Shown here: positions 1-5,168 of the stretch, in pieces
Position numbering within the stretch: the stretch's first letter is position 1
Layout: each line of letters begins with the position of its first letter
NCBI GenBank assembly: GCA_002428605.1
Contig: DIXH01000055.1
Span: forward strand, 18,237-23,404
Reading direction: 5' to 3'
Length of the DNA stretch: 5,168 nucleotides
DNA from: Clostridiaceae bacterium UBA6085
GTDB lineage: Bacteria > Bacillota > Clostridia > Clostridiales > Clostridiaceae
Translations under genes and position numbers: made by a program
Notes under the pieces: generated by a model
Seen by the model: the letters and a program-made list of their open reading frames with translations, nothing else
What the model was told of the DNA's origin: nothing
Databases searched by the model: none

Positions 1-1304
1 CATCAGAGGCTGTTCCTTTCATCCCTTTTGACGAATGCAGAAAATCAAGGAAGAAGATTGAGAACCGTCTAGTACGTATAAAAGGAGTAGACATCAACTA
101 TTCAATATCCCCGGTTATCCGAGGTTCAGAATATATGGGTTCGTTTGCCACTATACAAAGATTCACGGAAGAAGAGACTAAGCAGCACAACCTCAGGATA
201 CAGCTGCTTAACAAGGGACATAAGGCCAAATATAGGTTTGAAGATATTATCGGAAAAAGCGAAGTGATAATAAGGTCCAAGTCAATAGCTGAAAAAATGG
301 CCAGGACAAATTCATCTGTCCTTATAACCGGGGAAAGTGGAACAGGCAAGGAACTGTTCGCACAGGCCATACACAACAGCTCATCCAGAAAAGAGTATCC
401 CTTCATTGCCATCAACTGCGCCGCTATGCCTGACAACCTAATGGAAAGTGAGCTCTTTGGATATGAGGACGGGGCATTCACAGGTGCAAGAAAAGGAGGC
501 AAATTAGGGCTTTTTGAATTTGCACACAAAGGTACCATCTTCCTGGATGAGGTTGAAGGAATGAGCCCGGCTCTGCAGATAAAGCTCCTCCGGGTAATTC
601 AGGAGGGTGAAGTCATGCGAGTAGGCGGTAACAAGATAATTACCGTAGATGTAAGGATCGTTGCAGCATCCAATGAATCTCTGGATGAGCTGGTTGCTTC
701 AGGAACCTTCAGGAAGGACCTTTATTACCGGCTTAACACGCTGCCTGTGCAGCTGCCTCCTTTACGGGATAGAGGTGATGACATAATGCTACTGTTCAAT
801 GTATTCAGGGAGGAATTCGGCGTAAGTTTCGAATTGTCCCCGAACGCGGAGAAAGCATTTATGACTCATATCTGGAATGGAAACATCCGAGAGCTCAGGA
901 ACTATGTTGAGTATCTCGCATATCTGGACAAGAAGATAATAGATTGTGAGGACCTGCCTCAAAGCTTCCATTCTTGCATATCAAAGCCAAACAAAGCCTT
1001 GTCAGGAACTGGTGAAAGCTATGAATCAGAGCTTCTGCTGCGTATTGCCGGCAATAGGCTGGATGATTATCTTTTCGTACTTGAATGCCTTAACGAAGCA
1101 TATGCTAAGCATGAAACCATAGGTAGGAATTCAATAGCAGAGAGGGCTGATAGTATGGGAATTTACCTTTCCCAGCAGGAAATAAGGGACATTTTGAACA
1201 AGCTTGACGGACTTTCTCTGATAAAAATCTCAAAGGGAAGAGGTGGAAGCAAAATCAACAGCAAAGGAATCAGTGTTTTTAACGAGATGAGAAATAAATA
1301 TTGA
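1..1304 (+). CDS. Sigma-54-dependent transcriptional activator (PAS, AAA+, winged helix), 5' end outside window
   Basis: This is a bacterial enhancer-binding protein that would use ATP hydrolysis to open sigma-54 RNA polymerase promoters. The frame is open from base 3, so the gene starts upstream; 433 residues are visible. Bases 3 to about 215 encode the C-terminal part of a PAS-like sensor domain running into a linker. Counting from the Met at 135 (probably internal, with no convincing ribosome binding site), the AAA+ core shows Walker A GESGTGKE (66-73), an intact GAFTGA sigma-54 contact loop (113-118), Walker B TIFLDE (134-139), an arginine-finger region FRKDLYYRL (192-200) and sensor II WNGNIREL (247-254). 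The C-terminus (about 310-389) does not look like the usual Fis-type helix-turn-helix. It resembles a winged helix ending in KGRGGSKINSKGI, a pattern I associate with clostridial activators of this type. Such proteins often carry a PrpR-type sensor at the N-terminus, which would lie outside the window. The adjacent sigma-54 promoter suggests it controls the downstream lyase and symporter genes. Family call is very secure; ligand unknown. Confidence 0.95.
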   Translation, partial: SEAVPFIPFDECRKSRKKIENRLVRIKGVDINYSISPVIRGSEYMGSFATIQRFTEEETKQHNLRIQLLNKGHKAKYRFEDIIGKSEVIIRSKSIAEKMARTNSSVLITGESGTGKELFAQAIHNSSSRKEYPFIAINCAAMPDNLMESELFGYEDGAFTGARKGGKLGLFEFAHKGTIFLDEVEGMSPALQIKLLRVIQEGEVMRVGGNKIITVDVRIVAASNESLDELVASGTFRKDLYYRLNTLPVQLPPLRDRGDDIMLLFNVFREEFGVSFELSPNAEKAFMTHIWNGNIRELRNYVEYLAYLDKKIIDCEDLPQSFHSCISKPNKALSGTGESYESELLLRIAGNRLDDYLFVLECLNEAYAKHETIGRNSIAERADSMGIYLSQQEIRDILNKLDGLSLIKISKGRGGSKINSKGISVFNEMRNKY

Positions 1305-1345
1305 GATTAAATGGTTAAAGTGGTTATACTTTAACCATTTAATCT
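1304..1345. promoter_or_regulatory. Perfect 17-bp inverted repeat, likely activator binding site (UAS) or regulator terminator
   Basis: The arms AGATTAAATGGTTAAAG (1304-1320) and its exact complement (1329-1345) flank an 8-base spacer, TGGTTATA. The repeat starts on the last base of the activator gene's stop codon. Its centre is about 133 bases before the predicted sigma-54 transcription start, within the usual range for enhancer sites of sigma-54 activators. TGGTTA occurs at 1312-1317 and 1321-1326, and inverted at 1332-1337. The stem is A/T rich and is followed by mixed sequence rather than a T run, so it would be a poor intrinsic terminator, though that role cannot be excluded. The symmetry is seen directly; the binding role is inferred. 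Confidence 0.6.
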
Positions 1346-1430
1346 ATTGATTGTTGCTTTCATTTGCATTAATGGGGCCATAGCTTAGCATAATCTTAAC
1401 TTATTCCGTGGTTATTGATAAAAACTTCAA

Positions 1431-1447
1431 TTGGCATGCATATTGCT
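1431..1447 (+). promoter_or_regulatory. Sigma-54 (-24/-12) promoter of the lyase-symporter operon
   Basis: TTGGCATG-CATA-TTGCT matches the sigma-54 consensus YTGGCACG-N4-TTGCW at every defined position except one C-to-T change in the -24 block. The invariant GG (1433-1434) and GC (1445-1446) have the required spacing. Transcription would start near 1458, giving a leader of about 32 bases before the TTG start at 1490. A sigma-54 activator gene directly upstream makes a chance match less likely. Confidence 0.85.
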
Positions 1448-1476
1448 ATACCTTCTGTGAAACAAATATGAAAACT

Positions 1477-1483
1477 AAGGAGG
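1477..1483 (+). promoter_or_regulatory. Ribosome binding site that fixes a TTG start
   Basis: AAGGAGG lies six bases before a TTG codon at 1490. There is no in-frame ATG nearby, and the residues encoded from the TTG (MQYNFNEIIDR) match the expected N-terminus of the MalY/PatB family. This supports TTG as the start codon of the aminotransferase gene. Confidence 0.85.
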
Positions 1484-1489
1484 ATAACA

Positions 1490-2693
1490 TTGCAGTACAA
1501 TTTCAACGAAATCATTGACCGCAACAATAACTTTTCAGCCAAGTACGATGAAAGGATGAAAAAATTCAAGACTGATGCTGTGATACCCTTGTGGATTGCA
1601 GACATGGACTTCAAGGTAGCTGAGCCGATCCAGGAGGCAATACTATCAAGAGCCGAACAGGGAATCTACGGTTACACCACACGTCCTGATTCATACTATG
1701 AGGCATTCTGCACCTGGCAAAAGAACAGGAATTCATGGGATGTCGATAAAAGCCTTATCAGCTTCAGCCCTGGTGTAGTGCCTAACACTGTCAGTAATCG
1801 TCAGGGAGTTCACATCAAAATATGACAAGGTTTTGATTCAGACACCTGTATACCCGGAGTTCTATGAGGTAGTAGAGGCATGGGGCAGAACTGTTATTGA
1901 AAATCAGCTTGTAGAATCCGAGGGCAGATATTCGATCGACTTTGATGACTTTGAGGAGAAGCTCAAGGAAAAACCCAGTATTTTCATCCTATGCAGTCCA
2001 CACAATCCAATAGGAAAGATATGGACGCGGTCTGAACTTGAACGCATAACTGAACTCTGCCACAGGTATGGTGTCCTTATTATCTCAGACGAGATACACT
2101 CAGACCTTTTGCTTTGGGGAAACAAGCATATCCCAACTGCATCAGTGTCAAAGGAATCATCTGAAATTACGATCACGTGCACATCAGCAACAAAGACCTT
2201 CAATCTGGCAGGACTTCAGGCATCTTTCGCCATATTTCCGGATCCTGAAAAAAAGGAACTGTTTGATTCCTTCTGGAGAGGGCTGGATATTCACAGAAAC
2301 AACTGCTTCAGCCTTGTAGCAATCGAGGCAGCTTACAGGCAAGGATCGGATTGGCTTGACCAGCTTCTGAAGTATGTTGAAGGAAATATCTTATATATCA
2401 GGGATTACTGTGCTAAGCATATACCGGAGATAAAACCTAATCTTCCTGAAAGTACATATCTTGTCTGGCTGGATTGCAGGGATCTTGGAATGTCCAATGA
2501 AGAACTCAACAGATTCATGGTACAAGAAGCAGGGCTTGGCCTTAACGATGGTAATGCATTCTGCCGAAGTCTTACAGGATACATGCGGCTTAATGCAGCA
2601 TGTCCGAGAAAGACACTGGAAACTGCAATGTATCAGCTATCTAAAGCAGTTGAATCAATCACAAACAATAATAGTTACGGGAGGGCGCAATAA
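1490..2693 (+). pseudogene. MalY/PatB-family PLP aminotransferase / cysteine-S-conjugate beta-lyase, frameshifted
   Basis: Fold-type I PLP enzyme of the MalY/PatB group, whose members cleave C-S bonds of cystathionine or cysteine conjugates to a thiol, pyruvate and ammonia; some members may be aminotransferases. Reading starts at TTG 1490. The first frame gives PLWIADMDF (33-41), GYTTRP (61-66) and SFSPGVVP (91-98), then ends out of frame at 1825 after 111 residues. The family sequence resumes in another frame (TLSVIVREFTSKYDKVLIQTPVYPEFYE) and runs to 2693. Removing one base near 1784-1787 restores a 400-residue protein, close to the family length of about 390. In that numbering it has SPHNPIGK (169-176), SDEIHSD (199-205), the PLP lysine in SATKTFNLAGL (Lys235) and the substrate-carboxylate arginine in YMRLN (Arg366). 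All key residues are intact, so the break is either a recent mutation or a sequence error. It is the first gene after the sigma-54 promoter, and its stop is one base before the symporter start. Family secure; substrate and current functionality are not. Confidence 0.88.
1784..1787 (+). other. Frameshift site in the aminotransferase gene
   Basis: After the CCT codon of SFSPGVVP (1781-1783) the bases AACA precede CTG, where the other frame begins LSVIVREF. The family needs about one residue here, so one extra base (for example A, leaving ACA for Thr) explains the shift. There is no homopolymer, slippery heptamer or nearby stop codon typical of programmed frameshifting. The downstream TTG at 1833 has no proper ribosome binding site, so independent translation of the second part is unlikely. 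Confidence 0.8.
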
Positions 2694-2694
2694 A

Positions 2695-3969
2695 ATGGTT
2701 GAAAAAAAGACGAGTGTTTGGAAAAATTACAGGTTTCCCCTGATACTCATTGGATCGATAGCACTAGGAAGCATCATCGGACTTATTTTTGGAGAAAAGG
2801 CTACAATATTGAAGCCATTTGGCGATTTGTTCCTCAATCTGATGTTTACTGTAGTAACACCTCTGGTCTTTGCAACAATTGCAAGTGCCGTTGGCAATAT
2901 GGTTAATATGAAAAGGCTTGGGAAAATCCTTGGAAATATGTTCATGCTGTTCGTTGGTACTGGATTGATAGCAGCCGTGATAATCATATTTGTTGTCAAG
3001 GTCATTCCACCAGCACAGGGAGTCAATCTTGCACTTGAAGCAACTTCGGGGTTTGAGACAGTGAAGCTTTCAGACCAGATAGTAGGCGCTCTGACAGTAA
3101 ATGATTTCAGCAAGCTCCTCTCAAGGTCTAACATGATGCCTTTAATCGTATTCTCGATCATCTTTGGATTCTGTGTCAGTTCCATAGGCGGTGAGGACAA
3201 TATTATCGCTAAATTCCTTGATTCTCTTTCAAATGTAATGATGAAATTCGTAGGCATCATAATGCTTTACGCTCCTATCGGTCTTGGAGCATATTTCGCA
3301 AACCTTGTAGGAGAATTCGGTCCTCAGCTGCTCGGTGCATACGGCAGGGCCATGGCAATATACTATCCTGTGTGTATCCTGTATTTCTTCATAGCATTCA
3401 GCGGATATTCATACTTTGCAGGCGGAAAGCTTGGTATTAAAACTTATTTCAAGAACATAATATCACCCTCTGTAACATCAATTGCTACGCAAAGTTCAAT
3501 CGCTACGCTGCCAGTAAACCTTAATGCCACTAAAAACATGGGAGTTCCAAAGGATATCAGAGAAATAATCCTTCCAATCGGAGCCACCATGCATATGGAT
3601 GGGACCGTTCTTTCTTCCATATTGAAGATTTCATTCCTCTTCGGGATATTTGGACAGGACTTCTCAGGTATGGGAACTTATCTGACAGCAATCCTTATAT
3701 CAATATTGGGTGGAGTTGTCATGTCAGGTATCCTATGTGGTGGACTTGTTGGAGAAATGCTTATTGTAAGCCTCTTCGGATTCCCGCCTGAAGCCTTCCC
3801 GATAATCGCTACAATAGGTTTTCTTGTGGATCCTGCAGCAACCTGGATCAATGCAACAGGCGATGCAGTAGTGTCTATGATGGTTACAAGGCTTGTTGAA
3901 GGAAAGAACTGGATGAGTAAGGACCTGACAAACGAATCAAGAGAAAATATCAATGTAAAAGTAAGCTGA
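2695..3969 (+). CDS. Dicarboxylate/amino acid:cation symporter (DAACS, SDF family)
   Basis: Inner-membrane secondary transporter of the glutamate/aspartate/neutral amino acid/cystine symporter family, normally driven by sodium or proton gradients. The ATG at 2695 follows GGGAGGG (2679-2685) and gives 424 residues, normal for the family. The open frame continues further upstream, but that part overlaps the aminotransferase and has no family similarity. Hydrophobic segments fill the protein. The first re-entrant hairpin carries the serine-rich TQSSIATLP (265-273), TM7 has GATMHMDGT (296-304, equivalent to the NMDGT sodium-site motif), and TM8 has VDPAATWINATGD (378-390). Asp379, Asn386 and Asp390 match key Asp394, Asn401 and Asp405 of archaeal GltPh, but the arginine that binds the side-chain carboxylate of acidic substrates (GltPh Arg397) is Ala382. 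This argues against glutamate/aspartate and for a neutral or other amino acid, perhaps cystine or a cysteine conjugate given the lyase partner. One base separates it from the lyase gene, so the two are co-transcribed from the sigma-54 promoter. Confidence 0.93.
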   Translation: MVEKKTSVWKNYRFPLILIGSIALGSIIGLIFGEKATILKPFGDLFLNLMFTVVTPLVFATIASAVGNMVNMKRLGKILGNMFMLFVGTGLIAAVIIIFVVKVIPPAQGVNLALEATSGFETVKLSDQIVGALTVNDFSKLLSRSNMMPLIVFSIIFGFCVSSIGGEDNIIAKFLDSLSNVMMKFVGIIMLYAPIGLGAYFANLVGEFGPQLLGAYGRAMAIYYPVCILYFFIAFSGYSYFAGGKLGIKTYFKNIISPSVTSIATQSSIATLPVNLNATKNMGVPKDIREIILPIGATMHMDGTVLSSILKISFLFGIFGQDFSGMGTYLTAILISILGGVVMSGILCGGLVGEMLIVSLFGFPPEAFPIIATIGFLVDPAATWINATGDAVVSMMVTRLVEGKNWMSKDLTNESRENINVKVS

Positions 3970-3974
3970 TATGA

Positions 3975-4022
3975 GAAGAATCCCGCATGGCAAATGTGAT
4001 CTGCTGCCTTGCGGGATTCTTC
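3975..4022. terminator. Bidirectional stem-loop between convergent genes
   Basis: GAAGAATCCCGCA (3975-3987) pairs perfectly with TGCGGGATTCTTC (4010-4022). After a T-T mismatch the stem can extend by three pairs (3989-3991 with 4006-4008). It lies six bases after the symporter stop and five bases beyond the deacetylase stop on the other strand, so it probably serves both. The following sequence is moderately T rich on the + strand and weak on the - strand, so termination in that second direction may be less efficient. Confidence 0.75.
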
Positions 4023-4027
4023 AACTT

Positions 4028-4918
4028 TCATTTGTCTTTCAAAGCTTCTGACATGGTAATGAACTCAAATCCAGATTCCAGAAGCTCATCTATTGCTCCA
4101 ACAAGGCCTTCAAATGTATCTGATTCAGGATGGTTCATATGCATCAATATTATGTCACCAGGTTTAGCACCCTTAACAACGTTGATAATTTTCGACCTGG
4201 AATAAGTTGCCCCACCATCACCGCTGATCGTATATCCAGCAGCAGATACTTTAAGGTCATTAAGCATACTAATTGAAATGTCATCATAAAATGCTGTACC
4301 TGACCTGAAGAACTCAGGCCTTCTCCCGGTGATCCTCTCAATCCTCTCAGAGTTCATCATAACCTCGTCGTAGGCCTCTCCGATGTTCTTTGTACCACTT
4401 ATACCATATATCGACCTGCCGTCGCTTGTGAGGGGCTTGTGGCTCTTTCCGTGGTTCTCTATCTGAAACATAGAACTTTCGGATAGCCTCTTCAATTCCT
4501 TTTCATGGCTGTCAATCCATTTGCCGCTTATGAACAGCGTAGCTTTTATTTTATTCCTCTCCAGGTAATCGGTTATCCTTCTATCATAGCTTCCACCACA
4601 GGCATCCAAAGTCAAGGCGATCTGCTTTCCCGAAGGTATGAAACCTGATATTATGCCTTCCATACGCTCCCCGAATTTTCTTGGAGCAGTATCAGAGTAT
4701 TTCTCGATTATTTGCTTCCTGTCTATTATCAGTATTGGTTCCAATACAAGTTGCTCTTCAGGCTCAGTTGGCTTAACCGGCTCATTTACCTCAACTGTCG
4801 GTTGTGACTCGACAGGCACACTGGTTTCATGATTAGCCTCAGTGTTTGATGAGCATGAGAAAAGGACAGCAGTGATCGCCAGTGCCAATACCATCTTTGT
4901 ATTTGCTCTCGCTCCCAT
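4028..4918 (-). CDS. Lipoprotein with a NodB-type polysaccharide deacetylase domain
   Basis: Predicted extracytoplasmic lipid-anchored member of the carbohydrate esterase 4 / NodB fold, whose relatives remove acetyl groups from peptidoglycan or other polysaccharides. The ATG at 4918 is chosen because AAGGGGGG (4935-4928 on this strand) sits nine bases upstream and the protein then begins with a signal peptide; a longer reading to 4993 would run into the rRNA terminator. It has 296 residues: a hydrophobic stretch (9-20), lipobox LFSC with Cys22, a Glu/Pro/Val/Thr-rich linker (about 23-60), then the catalytic domain. Motif 1 is TLDACGG (103-109): the catalytic-base Asp105 is kept, but the usual second, metal-binding Asp is Ala106. 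Motif 2 His156-GKS-His160 keeps the histidine pair. Motif 3 reads RSGTAF (205-210) rather than RPPYG, and motif 5 is ILMH (His260). The gene appears monocistronic, downstream of an rRNA operon and convergent with the symporter. Family membership is firm; activity and substrate are uncertain because of the variant motifs. Confidence 0.92.
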   Translation of the reverse strand: MGARANTKMVLALAITAVLFSCSSNTEANHETSVPVESQPTVEVNEPVKPTEPEEQLVLEPILIIDRKQIIEKYSDTAPRKFGERMEGIISGFIPSGKQIALTLDACGGSYDRRITDYLERNKIKATLFISGKWIDSHEKELKRLSESSMFQIENHGKSHKPLTSDGRSIYGISGTKNIGEAYDEVMMNSERIERITGRRPEFFRSGTAFYDDISISMLNDLKVSAAGYTISGDGGATYSRSKIINVVKGAKPGDIILMHMNHPESDTFEGLVGAIDELLESGFEFITMSEALKDK

Positions 4919-4950
4919 CACTAATGTCCCCCCTTGAATCATATGACTTG

Positions 4951-4979
4951 ATTGTATTTTATTTTTAAAAGCAAAGCAA
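4951..4979 (-). promoter_or_regulatory. Candidate sigma-A-type promoter for the deacetylase gene
   Basis: Reading the - strand, TTGCTT (4979-4974) and TACAAT (4956-4951) are 17 bases apart. The -10 box matches 5 of 6 consensus positions and the -35 only 3 of 6. The start point would be near 4944, about 26 bases before the ATG. The -35 box overlaps the foot of the 5S terminator. The alternative is read-through from the rRNA operon. This is a sequence match only. Confidence 0.35.
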
Positions 4980-5010
4980 ATCCCCCGGACCAAAAGATCC
5001 GGGGGATTTG
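4977..5010 (-). terminator. Intrinsic terminator of the rRNA operon
   Basis: A perfect 13-bp stem, CAAATCCCCCGGA with TCCGGGGGATTTG, and an 8-base loop (4990-4997) lie three bases after the 5S gene. On the - strand the stem is followed by a T-rich stretch (CTTTGCTTTT). Strong GC core, position right after 5S and T tract make this a standard rho-independent terminator. Confidence 0.92.
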
Positions 5011-5013
5011 TTG

Positions 5014-5131
5014 ACCTGGCGACGACCTACTTTCCCACAGGGCTTCCCCTGCAGTATCATTGGCACCTTGAGGCTTAACCGTCGTGTTCGGAATGGGAAC
5101 GGGTGTAACCCTCAAAGTTATAGACACCAGA
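5014..5131 (-). rRNA. rrf: 5S ribosomal RNA
   Basis: The - strand carries the conserved 5S core CCATTCCGAACAC (5096-5084), followed by GGTTAAGCC, and near the 3' end GGGAAAGTAGGTCGTCGCCAG. The 5' end ATCTGGTG pairs with the 3' end CGCCAGGT to form helix I, which defines ends near 5131 and 5014 and a length of about 118 bases, normal for bacterial 5S. The exact ends may differ by one to three bases. It is the last gene of an rRNA operon whose 23S and 16S genes would lie beyond the right edge. Confidence 0.96.
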
Positions 5132-5133
5132 TA

Positions 5134-5154
5134 CGATAAATCGAAGATTTATCG
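5134..5154 (-). other. Small hairpin in the spacer just before 5S rRNA
   Basis: On the - strand CGATAAATC-TTC-GATTTATCG forms a perfect 9-bp hairpin with a three-base loop, ending two or three bases before the 5S 5' end. Its place in the 23S-5S spacer suggests a role in rRNA precursor folding or processing. No function is proven by sequence. The remaining 14 bases to the window edge are too short to assign. Confidence 0.6.
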
Positions 5155-5168
5155 GTCGTTCGTGCAGA

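Noticed and set aside
98..538. Minus-strand open frame inside the activator gene
   Set aside because: It is a shadow of the AAA+ coding sequence with no recognisable protein features or ribosome binding site.
1784..1790. Programmed ribosomal frameshift signal
   Set aside because: No slippery sequence, adjacent stop codon or Shine-Dalgarno-like stimulator is visible, and relatives of this family are encoded in a single frame.
1833..2693. Second half of the aminotransferase as a separate gene starting at TTG 1833
   Set aside because: Family similarity continues upstream of this codon in the same frame back to the frameshift, and there is no properly spaced ribosome binding site.
2461..2694. 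Upstream in-frame extension of the symporter reading frame
   Set aside because: It overlaps the aminotransferase coding sequence in another frame, encodes no family-like sequence, and the ATG at 2695 has a ribosome binding site and gives the normal family length.
2727..3260. Minus-strand open frame inside the symporter gene
   Set aside because: It is opposite a confidently identified membrane protein gene and shows no domain of its own.
4919..4993. Longer start for the deacetylase, adding 25 residues
   Set aside because: It would begin inside the rRNA terminator loop and bury the signal peptide; the ATG at 4918 has a good ribosome binding site and places the lipobox correctly.
4939..5127. 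Minus-strand open frame across 5S rRNA
   Set aside because: It lies over the 5S rRNA gene and its terminator, so it is not a protein gene.

Overview
The window looks like a chromosomal piece of an anaerobic, low-to-moderate GC Firmicute (class Clostridia or close). The clues are the 5S rRNA sequence, frequent AGA/AGG arginine codons, strong AAGGAGG-type ribosome binding sites, and a sigma-54 activator next to amino-acid catabolism genes. Species cannot be named from this sequence alone.

Bases 1-2693 and on to 3969 (+ strand) form what looks like one regulatory and metabolic module. First is the 3' part of a sigma-54 enhancer-binding protein: end of a PAS domain, AAA+ core with an intact GAFTGA loop, and a winged-helix-like C-terminus. 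The 185-base gap after it holds a perfect 17-bp inverted repeat (1304-1345), which I read as the likely activator site, and a near-consensus -24/-12 sigma-54 promoter (1431-1447) about 115 bases downstream. Next comes a PLP-dependent MalY/PatB-type aminotransferase or C-S lyase gene with a TTG start. It is split by a one-base frameshift near 1784-1787. One base after its stop begins a DAACS (SDF-family) sodium-coupled symporter. The simplest model is that the activator senses a substrate, switches on the promoter, the symporter imports an amino acid (possibly a sulfur-containing or neutral one), and the lyase breaks it down. The substrate is inferred, not shown.

Bases 3970-4027 hold a stem-loop that probably terminates both converging transcription units. 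Bases 4028-4918 (- strand) encode a lipoprotein with a NodB-type polysaccharide deacetylase domain whose metal-site motif is altered. Upstream of it on the same strand is the end of a ribosomal RNA operon: a 5S rRNA gene (about 5014-5131), its intrinsic terminator (4977-5010), and a small hairpin (5134-5154) in the spacer before 5S. A weak promoter candidate for the deacetylase overlaps the terminator. No tRNA, CRISPR array, insertion sequence or prophage gene was seen.
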